In this document: piece by piece, positions 26,637-35,798 of the stretch | Layout of the letters: each line of letters opens with the position of its first letter | Position numbering within the stretch: position 1 is the first letter of the stretch | DNA from: Microbulbifer bruguierae | Lineage (GTDB): Bacteria > Pseudomonadota > Gammaproteobacteria > Pseudomonadales > Cellvibrionaceae | Assembly: GCF_029869925.1 (NCBI RefSeq) | Contig: NZ_CP118605.1 | Coordinates: 2,818,001 to 2,882,000, forward strand | DNA: 64,000 nucleotides | Reading direction: 5' to 3' | The notes under the pieces: generated by a model | Told to the model about the DNA's origin: nothing | Seen by the model: the letters and a program-made list of their open reading frames with translations, nothing else | The model's database searches: none | Program-made: the position numbers and the translations under genes

Positions 26637-26714
26637 GGTAGTGAGCAGAGGCAATGGGTAGAGGCAATGGGTAGAGGTAATGGGTAGAGGTAATGGGTAG
26701 AGGTGCTGGGCAGT
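26637..26714. repeat. 13-base tandem repeat
   Basis: Four near-identical copies of a 13-base unit, GGCAATGGGTAGA or GGTAATGGGTAGA, run from 26650 to 26701. A degenerate copy GGTAGTGAGCAGA stands before (26637-26649) and another degenerate copy follows (26702-26714). The four core units differ only by C or T at position 3. Confidence 0.9.
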
Positions 26715-26801
26715 ACGCTGGGAGGTGGCAAAGTTATCGGTAACTTTGCCTTCGCGCCGGACAACTGCGAACTTATAGAATCCGTTCAGAAACTTGATAA
26801 G

Positions 26802-28919
26802 TTACGGGCGGGCAATCTTGAGCACAGCGGGCAGGTTGCGCAGGCGTTTCATCACCCGTGCCAGGTGAACCCGGTTGGCCACTTCCAGGGTCAGCGCGAT
26901 CACGCTGTGCTGCGCGTCCTTTTCGTCCACGTGGATCTGCTCAATGCTCGCGCCCTCCTCCGTGATACGCGTGGCAAGACGGGCGATGATGCCCCGTTCG
27001 GATTCGACTTCTACCCGCACATCGCCGAGAAACTCCCCCTTCACATCCGGGGACCAGTTCACCGCCATAATGTTTTCCGGGTGCTCCCGCAGCTCCGCCG
27101 CATTGCGGCAGGTATCCCGGTGTACCACCACCCCTTTACCGGAACTGATATGGCCGATAATCGTATCGCCGGGGATCGGGCGGCAGCAGCGCGCAAAGCT
27201 GATCATCATGCCCTCCTGGGCATCGATGGTCAGCGGTGAAGAGATATTGCTCGCCTCGGTCTCTACCGTGCCCGGTGGCACCAGCAGTTTGGCGGCGGAA
27301 TAGGCCGCGCGGTTGCCGAGGCCAATTTCTTCCAGCAGGTTGTCGAAGCTCTCGCAGCGCGCCTCTTTGACCCCGCGCTGGATCTGCTCCTCACCCAGCT
27401 CGGAAAGCTTCAGGTGGAATTTGGCCAGGGCCTTTTCCAGCAGCCGCTGCCCCAGGGCGATGGAATCGTGGTGGCGCTGGTGCTTGAGATAGTGGCGGAT
27501 AGCGCTGCGTGCTTTCGCGGTCACCACGAAGTTGAGCCAGTTGGGATTCGGCTGCACGTTCTTGCTGGTGAGGATCTCTACTTTCTGCCCACTTTCCAGT
27601 GGCTGTGACAGTGGCGCCAAGCGCTGGTTGATCCGCACTGCGACACAGGAATTGCCGATATCGGTGTGGACCGAGTAGGCAAAGTCCACTGCGGTGGCCC
27701 CGGCGGGCAGGTCGATGATCTTGCCTTTGGGGGTGAACACGTACACCTCGTCCGGGAACAGATCGATCTTCACGTTCTCGATAAATTCCAGCGAGTCGCC
27801 AGCGCGCTGCTGCATTTCCAGCAGCCCCTGTACCCAGCGGCGCGCGCGCACCTGGCTGGTACCGCCGGTATTGAGTACTTCATCGCCGGAGGATTTGTAC
27901 AGCCAGTGAGCGGCGATACCGCTATTCGCCATCTCGTCCATTTCCTTGGTGCGGATCTGTACCTCGATCGGCACCCCGTGCATGCCCAGCAGAACCGTGT
28001 GCAGGGACTGGTAGCCATTGGATTTGGGGATGGCGATGTAGTCCTTGAACTCGGTAATGACCGGCTTGTACAGGTTGTGGATAACCCCGAGGGAGCGATA
28101 GCAGGTGTCGACACTGTCGACGATGATGCGGAAGGCATAGACGTCCATGATTTCCTTGAACGACTTCTTCTTCGAGCGCATCTTCTGGTAAATGCTGTAC
28201 AGGTGTTTTTCGCGGCCGATGACCAGCGCATCGATATTTTCCCGCTCCATTCGCAGCTCGATGGAGTTCTGGAGTTTTTCCAGTAACTCCTTGCGGTTGC
28301 CCCGTGCAGCGACCAGCGCAGCGCGCAGGCGGCTGGCGCGCAGCGGGTGAATAGCGAAAAAGGCGCGGTCTTCAAATTCGATCCGCACGTCGTTCATGCC
28401 GAGGCGGTTGGCGATAGGCGCGTAGATTTCCAGAGTCTCGCGGGCGATGCGCGCGCGCTTCTCCGGTTTGAGGGCGCCCAGGGTGCGCATGTTGTGCAGG
28501 CGGTCGGCCAGTTTGACCAGGATCACGCGGATATCCCGCGCCATCGCCAGGGCCATTTTCTGGAAGTTTTCCGCCTGCTTTTCCGCCGGGCTGTCGGTCT
28601 CGAACTGGGTCAGCTTGGAAACCCCGTCCACCAGATCCGCGACCTCCTCACCGAACTGTTCCGCCAGCGCCGCCTTGGGTACGCCGGTGTCCTCAATCAC
28701 ATCGTGCAGCATGGCCGCGGCCAGGCTCTGGGCGTCCATATGCATACCGGCCAGTACGGTGGCAACGGCGAGGGGGTGCGTGATGTAGGGCTCTCCGGAT
28801 CGCCGGGTCTGGCCTTCGTGGGCCTGTTCCGCATAAAAATAGGCGCGGCGGACGAACTGAATCTGATCGGAGGGAAGGTAGGACGAGAGGCGATGGGCCA
28901 GACTGTCGATGGTGTGCAA
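26802..28919 (-). CDS. spoT: Bifunctional (p)ppGpp synthase/hydrolase SpoT
   Basis: Makes and destroys the alarmone (p)ppGpp. The 705-residue protein has the hydrolase HD domain near the start (SGEPYITHPLAVATVLA and HDVIEDTG), the synthetase domain from about 230 (YSIYQKMRSKKKSFKEIMD, GYQSLHT), then TGS (VFTPKGKIIDLPAGATAVDFAYSVHT) and ACT domains. The hydrolase motifs are intact, so it should be a true SpoT. The start is a TTG at 28919: an in-frame stop lies just upstream, and the opening matches Pseudomonas SpoT. It lies downstream of gmk-rpoZ on the same strand. Confidence 0.96.
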   Translation of the reverse strand: MHTIDSLAHRLSSYLPSDQIQFVRRAYFYAEQAHEGQTRRSGEPYITHPLAVATVLAGMHMDAQSLAAAMLHDVIEDTGVPKAALAEQFGEEVADLVDGVSKLTQFETDSPAEKQAENFQKMALAMARDIRVILVKLADRLHNMRTLGALKPEKRARIARETLEIYAPIANRLGMNDVRIEFEDRAFFAIHPLRASRLRAALVAARGNRKELLEKLQNSIELRMERENIDALVIGREKHLYSIYQKMRSKKKSFKEIMDVYAFRIIVDSVDTCYRSLGVIHNLYKPVITEFKDYIAIPKSNGYQSLHTVLLGMHGVPIEVQIRTKEMDEMANSGIAAHWLYKSSGDEVLNTGGTSQVRARRWVQGLLEMQQRAGDSLEFIENVKIDLFPDEVYVFTPKGKIIDLPAGATAVDFAYSVHTDIGNSCVAVRINQRLAPLSQPLESGQKVEILTSKNVQPNPNWLNFVVTAKARSAIRHYLKHQRHHDSIALGQRLLEKALAKFHLKLSELGEEQIQRGVKEARCESFDNLLEEIGLGNRAAYSAAKLLVPPGTVETEASNISSPLTIDAQEGMMISFARCCRPIPGDTIIGHISSGKGVVVHRDTCRNAAELREHPENIMAVNWSPDVKGEFLGDVRVEVESERGIIARLATRITEEGASIEQIHVDEKDAQHSVIALTLEVANRVHLARVMKRLRNLPAVLKIARP

Positions 28920-28976
28920 AGCCGCGCTCGCCTCTTAGGTTTCCTGCAAATCCTGCATTAATACGGTCAAACTGGA

Positions 28977-29240
28977 TTACAGATCCTGCTCGGACAGGAA
29001 AACCGGCGCCGGGGTGACGTGGCGCACCGGCTCTTCTTCCGGCTCGTCGAGAATACTTGCGTCCACGAAGCCTTCTTCGATTTCGCGCAGGGCGATCACG
29101 GTGGGCTTGTCGTTTTCTTCAGGAACCATCGGATCCCGGCCGCCGGTGGCGATCTGGCGGGCGCGCTTGCTGCCAACAATGACCAGCTCAAAGCGGTTGT
29201 CTACGTGATCGAGGCAATCTTCAACGGTAATACGGGCCAT
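28977..29240 (-). CDS. rpoZ: RNA polymerase omega subunit
   Basis: Small subunit that helps assemble RNA polymerase and forms part of a ppGpp site. The 87-residue product opens [20 protein letters not shown] and has [14 protein letters not shown] and [10 protein letters not shown], the conserved core. The acidic tail ([14 protein letters not shown]) is typical of Pseudomonas-like omega. It lies 57 bases before spoT, whose product makes the ligand, and after gmk in the usual order. Confidence 0.97.
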   Translation of the reverse strand: MARITVEDCLDHVDNRFELVIVGSKRARQIATGGRDPMVPEENDKPTVIALREIEEGFVDASILDEPEEEPVRHVTPAPVFLSEQDL

Positions 29241-29428
29241 AAAGCTTCTGTTCCAGTGTGAGTTCGCCCGAATGGGCGAGAATTGGCGAATTCTGTTGTC
29301 CGTCGGGTCAGTGCCCGGACAGACTGGGGGTAGCTATTCTACCGGACCGCGCGGTGTACGCAAATCGAACAGTGCACATATGATGCTATGAATACGCCAC
29401 TGAATTTTTTAAAGCGGGGTGCGTCGCC

Positions 29429-30091
<663 letters not shown>

Positions 30092-30290
30092 TTATAGCGA
30101 AAGCGGGCGGCGGCGTGCGAACGGAGTACAGGCAGTCCCCCGGCCGGGGTTGGGGGAAATAGGGTGTTGGGTATTTCGGGGTACCGGTCAGCAAAGTGGC
30201 CGACACCCCTTTCCCGGCCGGGAGCGCCAGGGGAACCTCAGCCGCCTTGCCTTTTGGGGAGGGTGTGCGGCTACCACGAGATTCCTGTTG

Positions 30291-31535
30291 CTAGTTGCGA
30301 ACGGAATTGACTGTATCGTTCTTGCCAGAAAAAACCAATAAACACCAAACAGTCATACTAAGAATTGAGTAGCCGGTCACAGGTGCCCACAGCGCGGATG
30401 GCATCAGCGGCAGTGATACCACCAGGGACGACAGCCTGGCGAGCTCCCAGCTGCGGGAGCGGACTTCACCGTCAAGTATGCGACCGTTCACTACCAAGCC
30501 GACTACCAGCATTAACACCATCAGCGTCGCCGTACCCCAGGTAAGATGTTTGCCGTACCACAGCAGGGCCAGGGTGGCACCGGAGTAAATCAGGTGCTGG
30601 GCCAGGGCGTACCAGCGCAGGCCCGATGCGATCTCGGGGTCGAAACGGCGGAAATGAACCAGGTCGCAACTGGGGACCGGCATCGCCGCCTCTGCATCTG
30701 CGGGTCGGTAGCCGGTGGCGCGGAACCACAGGGTGAGCTTTTCCTTCCAGCTTTTGGTGTAAACCGCGTCCAGCCACATTCGCTTGAAGTGTTGCAGGTT
30801 GGCCGCCAGTGGATCGAACGTATTGAGCGGTTTGCGCACCCCGTAGATACAGGGCTCCTGCTCCAGTTCTTCCTGATAGGTACCAAACAACCGGTCCCAC
30901 ACGATCAGTACACCGCCGTAATTTCGATCTACATACACCTTGTTCTGAGCGTGGTGTACCCGGTGGTTGGAGGGGGTGACCAGTAGCCACTCCATCCAGC
31001 GCACCTTGGGGAATTTCTGGGTGTGGACCCAGAACTGGTAGATCAGGTCGATGGCGCCGGCAGTGATCAGCAGTTCCGGCGGCATGCCGATCAGCAGCAG
31101 CGGCAGGTAGAAGATCCAGCCCAGCGGCACCAGGTCACTGGACTGGCGCAGTGCGGTGGTGAGGTTGTAGTCCTCGCTCTGGTGGTGCACCAGATGCTCG
31201 GCCCAGAAGATGTTGATCTCGTGGCTGATGCGGTGCTTCCAGTAATAGCAGAAGTCGTAGGCGATCACCGCGAGCAGCAGATGCCACGGGTTGTCCATGG
31301 ACCAGGCAATGCCGAGGTCCTGATACGTGGGCAGCATCCACTGGTAAAGGGGGATGTAAATGAGCATCAGGATGCCCACCCGCACCAGCCCCAGAATCCG
31401 GCTGAGAATCCCCGCGCTGAGACTGCCGATAGCGTCGTTTAACCGGTACAGCCCCCAGCCGCGCCAGCGGTCCAGTGCCAGTTCAATCAGTACAGCGAGC
31501 AGAAAAAAGGGAATGGCGGCGGTGACGAGCCCCAC
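30291..31535 (-). CDS. Sterol desaturase/fatty acid hydroxylase family membrane protein
   Basis: A 414-residue integral membrane di-iron oxygenase-like protein. The histidine clusters that hold the iron are all there: HRISHE, HLVHHQSEDYN and HRVHHAQN. Several helices surround them, including FFLLAVLIELALD at the start and a hydrophobic C-terminal part. The family acts on lipid chains (hydroxylation, desaturation or ether-lipid cleavage); the layout resembles TMEM195/alkylglycerol monooxygenase relatives. The substrate here is unknown. The start is GTG after a GAGG site. Confidence 0.88.
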   Translation of the reverse strand: MGLVTAAIPFFLLAVLIELALDRWRGWGLYRLNDAIGSLSAGILSRILGLVRVGILMLIYIPLYQWMLPTYQDLGIAWSMDNPWHLLLAVIAYDFCYYWKHRISHEINIFWAEHLVHHQSEDYNLTTALRQSSDLVPLGWIFYLPLLLIGMPPELLITAGAIDLIYQFWVHTQKFPKVRWMEWLLVTPSNHRVHHAQNKVYVDRNYGGVLIVWDRLFGTYQEELEQEPCIYGVRKPLNTFDPLAANLQHFKRMWLDAVYTKSWKEKLTLWFRATGYRPADAEAAMPVPSCDLVHFRRFDPEIASGLRWYALAQHLIYSGATLALLWYGKHLTWGTATLMVLMLVVGLVVNGRILDGEVRSRSWELARLSSLVVSLPLMPSALWAPVTGYSILSMTVWCLLVFSGKNDTVNSVRN

Positions 31536-31687
31536 GGGAACCTCGCAAGTTGTCTATATCGTTATGGTTGTTTTGACCTCGCGGGTAATGTTGCCACAGG
31601 CGGCGACGTGAACAATGTCCTGGGAGACCGGATTTCGAAATCCGCGAGATTTTTTAACGACATGCAACCAGACCAGACGGAGCCATC

Positions 31688-32695
31688 ATGATCAACGCTT
31701 ATGCCGCCGACGCCGCCGGTGCCGAACTCAAGCCATTCCGTTACGATCCTGGGGAGCTCAAGCCCGGGCAGGTAGAAATTTCCGTAGAGTTCTGCGGCTT
31801 GTGCCACAGCGACCTGAGTGTGGTGAACAATGAATGGGGTATGAGTGCCTACCCGCTGGTGCCGGGACACGAGGTGGTCGGGCGCATTACCGACCTCGGC
31901 GACGGTGTGACCCATCTGCAAAAAGACCAGCGCGTGGGGCTCGGCTGGCACGCAGGTTTCTGCGGTCATTGCGGCGAGTGCGATAACGGCCACCACAATC
32001 TCTGTGCCCAGGCCCAGCCCACCATCATCGGCCATCACGGTGGTTTCGCCGATAAGGTGCGTGCCAGTGCCAGCAGTGTGGTACCCATTCCGGAAGGGCT
32101 CGATCCGAAAGTGGTCGGCCCCCTGTTCTGTGCCGGCATCACCGTGTACAACCCGCTGGTACAGTTCAGCATCAAACCCAATAGCCGCGCGGCAGTTATC
32201 GGTATCGGTGGTCTGGGGCATCTGGCGCTGCAGTTCCTCAACGCCTGGGGGTGCGATGTGACTGCGTTTACCTCCAGCGACAACAAGCGCGACGAGGCAC
32301 TGGCGCTGGGTGCGCACCACACCCTCAACAGCCGCGATCCCGAAGCACTGAAAGCCGCCGCCAGCCGGTTCGACCTGATCATCTCCACCGTAAATGTGAA
32401 GCTCGACTGGAACGCCTATCTCGCTACCCTCAAGCCCCGCGGGCGACTGCACTTCGTCGGCGCTACCACCGCGCCGCTGGACCTCAATGTGTTCAATCTC
32501 CTGATGTCTCAGCGCCAGGTATCGGGATCGCCCGTCGGCAGCCCTGCAACCATCGCCGATATGCTCGAGTTCGCCGCCCGCCACCAGATTGCGCCGCTGG
32601 TCGAACACTTCCCCATGAGCCGTATCAATGATGCCTTTGCGCGGTTGGAAAGCGGGGAGGCCCGCTACAGGATCGTGCTGGAGGCGGGAAAATAG
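31688..32695 (+). CDS. ahr: Zinc-dependent NADPH aldehyde reductase/alcohol dehydrogenase (Ahr-like)
   Basis: A medium-chain dehydrogenase of 335 residues that reduces aldehydes to alcohols. The catalytic zinc site is FCGLCHSDLS with GHEVVGR; the structural zinc cysteines are in CGHCGECDNGHHNLC; the cofactor site is IGIGGLGHLALQF. It matches E. coli Ahr (YjgB) over its whole length, for example PLVPGHEV, GPLFCAGITVYNPL and FDLIISTVNVKLDW. A GGAG site precedes the ATG at 31688. It is divergent from the fatty acid hydroxylase gene, so a shared role with lipid aldehydes is thinkable but unproven. Confidence 0.88.
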   Translation: MINAYAADAAGAELKPFRYDPGELKPGQVEISVEFCGLCHSDLSVVNNEWGMSAYPLVPGHEVVGRITDLGDGVTHLQKDQRVGLGWHAGFCGHCGECDNGHHNLCAQAQPTIIGHHGGFADKVRASASSVVPIPEGLDPKVVGPLFCAGITVYNPLVQFSIKPNSRAAVIGIGGLGHLALQFLNAWGCDVTAFTSSDNKRDEALALGAHHTLNSRDPEALKAAASRFDLIISTVNVKLDWNAYLATLKPRGRLHFVGATTAPLDLNVFNLLMSQRQVSGSPVGSPATIADMLEFAARHQIAPLVEHFPMSRINDAFARLESGEARYRIVLEAGK

Positions 32696-32721
32696 TGTTT
32701 GTCTTAACGGTATCCGGGCAC

Positions 32722-32746
32722 AAAAAAGGCCGGCAATCTGCCGGCC
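32722..32746 (-). terminator. Terminator of the protease gene
   Basis: Eight-base-pair stem GGCCGGCA / TGCCGGCC, followed on the minus strand by six T residues. It lies 38 bases after the stop of the leftward protease gene. Confidence 0.9.
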
Positions 32747-32783
32747 AAAGGGTTGGGTTGGCGCAATCTGCACCAGGCAGAAA

Positions 32784-34577
32784 TCAGGGGGTCGCGGCGG
32801 CCTCCAGGGTCACCCCGGAATAGGTTCGATACGCGCGGATGCTGATATACCAGGTCCCGGCCGCCGGGCTGGTGAAACTACAGCTCTCGGTGTTGCCGTT
32901 CAGGTAGGGACGGCAATCGTAACTGCCGGTCGTGGGTTGGGCGCCGTAGCGCACGTAGAGGTCTGCGTCGCCGCTGCCACCGTACATATCCACATTCAGG
33001 TTGGAAATCCCGGAATCTACGTCCAGGGTGAAGTGCTGCCATCTGCGGCGGCTGTCGGAGAGGTTGGTTTCGATCCAGCCGCTGGCCTCGCCGCCACTGC
33101 TACCACCACTACTGCTGCTTCCACCGCTGCTACTACTGCTACTGCTGCTGCCCCCGCTACTGCTTCCGCCACCGGCGTAGGCAACGGCCGCGGCCGCGTC
33201 GACTATGCCCGAGCCACACTGGCTGCAACTGGCCGGGAAGCTGCGAGCGGTACTGGTAAGAATGCTCTCCACATCGTCTGGTCCAAGGGTGGTGTCCATG
33301 GAATAAATCAGCGCAGCGGCACCGGCGACATGGGGCGTTGCCATACTGGTGCCCTGGTAGTAGGCATAGACATCGCTGCCGGGAGTGGTGCTGCCGTTAT
33401 TGAGTGTGGACAGAACGCCATTGGCCGCCACCGAGGTGTCGCCGCCAGGCGCCGCTACATCCACCACGCTGCCGTAGTTGGAGTACCAGGCGCGGCCGCC
33501 GCTGCGGTCCACCGAGGCTACGGTAACCACCCCGGAACAGTTGGCCGGCGTGGCACTGGAGGCGTTGGTGCTGGAGTTGCCCGCCGCCACCACTACCGTG
33601 GCGCCCAGACCGCGCGCCGTGTTGATGGCGTTCTGGGTGGTGGTACCGCAGCTGCCGCCGCCCCCCAGGGACAGGTTCAAGACCTTGGCCGGGTTGGGGT
33701 TGCTGGGTACCCCGGAGACCGACCCGCCCGCACTCCAGACAATGCCGTCGGCGATATCCGACGTGTAGCCACCACAGCGGCCCAGCACACGCACCGGAAC
33801 CACCTTGGCTTTGTAGGCGACACCCGCTACCCCGCTGCCGTTGTCGGTTACCGCGGCAATGGTGCCCGCCACGTGGGTGCCGTGCCAGCTCGAGCTGGTA
33901 GCCTGCCAGCCGGAGTAACAGTCGTTGTTGAGCGTCCAGTCTCCGGGATCGGAGGGATCCGAGTCGCGGCCATTACCATCACGGGAAACAAAGGTGTCGG
34001 AAATCATGTCGTAACCCGGAAGGATATTGGCAGCGAGGTCCGCGTGGGGCAGGTAGCCGGTGTCGATCACCGCAACCACAATACCCTCACCCTGGGTGGT
34101 ATCCCAGGCAGTGGGCAGATTCAGCCCCCCGGTGGACTCGTAGTAGTGCCATTGAGAGCTGTAATAGGTGTCATCCGGGGTGGCGAGCGCATGCATCATC
34201 AGATCGGGCTCCGCGTATTCCACCTCCGGATCCTGCTGCAAACGGCTGATGATGGCGTCCAGTTCGGTCTTGTCCGTGCGCTTCTTCAGCTTCAGCAGTT
34301 GCGCACCGGTCCCCAGGCGGCGCACGTGATCGAGGCCGTGGCCAGCGACATGGGCTGAGCGCTCCAGAGCGGTCTGTGACATGCTGCTTGCATTGGCGCC
34401 GGCCAGGGTATTTTTGTATTTGATAATGATGCGGTCGGTGACGACTTCTGCTTGCGCGACGGTCGTTGCCGAAAGCCCGGGTTCCACTGCCAGCGCGGAA
34501 AATGCAGTTCCGAGCAGCAGTGCCGATGCGCCGAAAAAGGCGCCGGCCCATTTGGTTGTCAGATGGATTGGTTTCAT
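32784..34577 (-). CDS. Secreted subtilisin-like S8 peptidase with polyserine linker and PPC domain
   Basis: A 597-residue exported serine protease. Order: signal peptide (about residues 1-30), an inhibitor_I9-like propeptide with DRIIIKYKNTL and EVEYAEPDLMM, the S8 catalytic domain with Asp in VVAVIDTGYLPHADL, His in HGTHVAGTIAAVTDN and Ser in QGTSMATPHVAGAAALI, then a linker almost wholly of Ser and Gly, and a C-terminal pre-peptidase C-terminal (PPC) domain ending SVRAYR-like text typical of secretion or carbohydrate-side modules. Polyserine linkers of this kind are common in secreted enzymes of Cellvibrio, Saccharophagus and Microbulbifer. ATG at 34577 follows AGGAG; upstream in-frame sequence is not a signal peptide. 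Confidence 0.93.
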   Translation of the reverse strand: MKPIHLTTKWAGAFFGASALLLGTAFSALAVEPGLSATTVAQAEVVTDRIIIKYKNTLAGANASSMSQTALERSAHVAGHGLDHVRRLGTGAQLLKLKKRTDKTELDAIISRLQQDPEVEYAEPDLMMHALATPDDTYYSSQWHYYESTGGLNLPTAWDTTQGEGIVVAVIDTGYLPHADLAANILPGYDMISDTFVSRDGNGRDSDPSDPGDWTLNNDCYSGWQATSSSWHGTHVAGTIAAVTDNGSGVAGVAYKAKVVPVRVLGRCGGYTSDIADGIVWSAGGSVSGVPSNPNPAKVLNLSLGGGGSCGTTTQNAINTARGLGATVVVAAGNSSTNASSATPANCSGVVTVASVDRSGGRAWYSNYGSVVDVAAPGGDTSVAANGVLSTLNNGSTTPGSDVYAYYQGTSMATPHVAGAAALIYSMDTTLGPDDVESILTSTARSFPASCSQCGSGIVDAAAAVAYAGGGSSSGGSSSSSSSSGGSSSSGGSSGGEASGWIETNLSDSRRRWQHFTLDVDSGISNLNVDMYGGSGDADLYVRYGAQPTTGSYDCRPYLNGNTESCSFTSPAAGTWYISIRAYRTYSGVTLEAAATP

Positions 34578-35255
34578 TGTTACTGATATCTCCTGAATAT
34601 TGTGTTTGACAGGATCACCAGACCCGAAAGGGAAAGACGGCAGTGTCCCACCTGATGAGGGGCTTCCCTCCCCTTTAATCACTGAGGGGAAAGCCTGGCC
34701 TCGCCGGTTATCGATCTGCCGGGCGGACATCGCCGTTGCACAGGAAAACGGTTTGTTCCAAGAAATTTTCCTAATACCCGTCTATAACGGAGATAGTTGT
34801 CCGAACCTCATGGTCAGGGTCGGACAAAAATATGATTTACGCGACAAAATTAGGATGAATTTGGTAGTTTCACCGATAAATAAAAAATCTGTATAGCGGT
34901 GCATAAAATCCAAGAGAGTTAGCCGCCGCAGCTCCAAAGCTTTTTTCATTCTCCGGCCGCCTCGGGCGCAAACGCTTTCTGGTCTAATCCATAGTCGCTT
35001 CGGCGTTGCCTACGGCTTTTCGCTCTACATTCGTCGCTTGCATGACTTGGGTAATTCCAGCTTGGCGCTGGTTTCGCTATGCAGGGGGAAATAGCCCGGT
35101 CAGGTAGGTTTCCGGTTACTTCGATTGGCGAATCCGCTGGAGGTTGTCCAATTTTTCCTGCATTGCAATAATCCGGGACCCGGTCTCGCCGGCGCGAAGA
35201 GAGCGCGCCTGCGAGTACGCAGGCCGGGTCACAAAAACAATACAAGGAAACTGTT
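34578..35255. other. Long intergenic region between the protease and DUF805 genes
   Basis: About 680 bases without a supported gene; the open frames here have no ribosome sites or recognisable products. Two structured parts stand out. A hairpin at 34661-34695 (GGCTT / AAGCC plus TCCCCT / AGGGGA) lies upstream of the protease start. A three-stem structure at 35177-35230 lies just before the DUF805 start. The stretch 34760-34900 is AT-rich and may hold the protease promoter. Confidence 0.5.
35177..35230 (+). promoter_or_regulatory. Structured leader before the DUF805 gene
   Basis: Outer arms GACCCGG (35177-35183) and CCGGGTC (35224-35230) enclose two inner pairings that share two bases: GGCGCG / CGCGCC (35191-35196 with 35204-35209) and CCTGCG / CGCAGG (35208-35213 with 35218-35223). 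It ends 25 bases before the ATG, just ahead of the AAGGAAA ribosome site. No known riboswitch class is recognised. Confidence 0.45.
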
Positions 35256-35798
35256 ATGTCCACCGTCGCCAATCCCTATGCGTCTCCGCAAACGTCTGAT
35301 CTGGATACAGGCCTCGATCACCAGCAAGTGAGCCCCAAATTTTTTGCATTCGATGGCCGGCTTGGTCGTATGCGGTTTGTTACTTACGGATTTTTGGGCG
35401 CCTTTCTGTTGATGGCCATTGGCGGTATTGCCGCCGCAATTCTGGTGCCGATCAACTTGACGTTGGGACTGATCGTCAACGGGATCACCGTGGTGTTCAG
35501 TGTGGTCTTCGGGCTTTCGGTGTATATCCGCCGCCTGCATGATCTCGGGCGATCCGGGTGGTGGTCGCTGCTGATGTTTGTGCCATTGCTGAACTTTATA
35601 TTGATCATATATCTGCTGTTCTTTCCGGGCACCGATGGCATCAACAGCTTTGGCCCGCGGGTAACCCGCAATTCAACCGGCGTAATCGTGGCTTTTGTTC
35701 TGAGTATCGTGCTGGGCATCGCCTATATCGGCACAATCTTCGCGGTAGCCATCCCCGCGTACCAGGAATATGTGGAACGGGCGCAACAGGCGGGCTAA
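35256..35798 (+). CDS. DUF805 family membrane protein with pilin-like C-terminus
   Basis: A 180-residue inner-membrane protein. Residues 28-130 are a DUF805 domain, recognised from FAFDGRLGRMRFVTYGF, YIRRLHDLGRSGWWSLLMF and LLFFPGTDGINSFG, with about four helices. The last 45 residues form another helix ending AVAIPAYQEYVERAQ, which looks like the N-terminal spine of a type IV pilin (for example AIAIPAYQDYVARAQ) placed at the wrong end of a protein. The function of DUF805 is unknown. Its TAA overlaps the stop of the convergent MFS gene. Confidence 0.88.
   Translation: MSTVANPYASPQTSDLDTGLDHQQVSPKFFAFDGRLGRMRFVTYGFLGAFLLMAIGGIAAAILVPINLTLGLIVNGITVVFSVVFGLSVYIRRLHDLGRSGWWSLLMFVPLLNFILIIYLLFFPGTDGINSFGPRVTRNSTGVIVAFVLSIVLGIAYIGTIFAVAIPAYQEYVERAQQAG

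Larger units (their letters stand above)
26333..26801. other. Repeat-bearing intergenic region between ridA and spoT
   Basis: 470 bases with no supported gene. It contains a long inverted repeat (26538-26610) and a 13-base tandem repeat (26637-26714), both listed separately. Open frames over it are short, lack ribosome sites and translate the tandem repeat into low-complexity sequence. Confidence 0.6.

Noticed and set aside
26465..26764. Open frame of 99 codons over the 13-base tandem repeat.
   Set aside because: It translates the repeat into a low-complexity string and has no ribosome site.
32628..34358. Long open frame of 576 codons on the plus strand, antisense to the S8 protease.
   Set aside because: It is the complement of the protease gene with its Ser/Gly-rich linker, shows low-complexity Ala/Thr/Gly text and has no ribosome site.
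34600..35272. Small open frames at 34600-34896 (+) and 34946-35272 (-).
   Set aside because: Neither has a ribosome site or recognisable product, and their composition is that of noncoding sequence.
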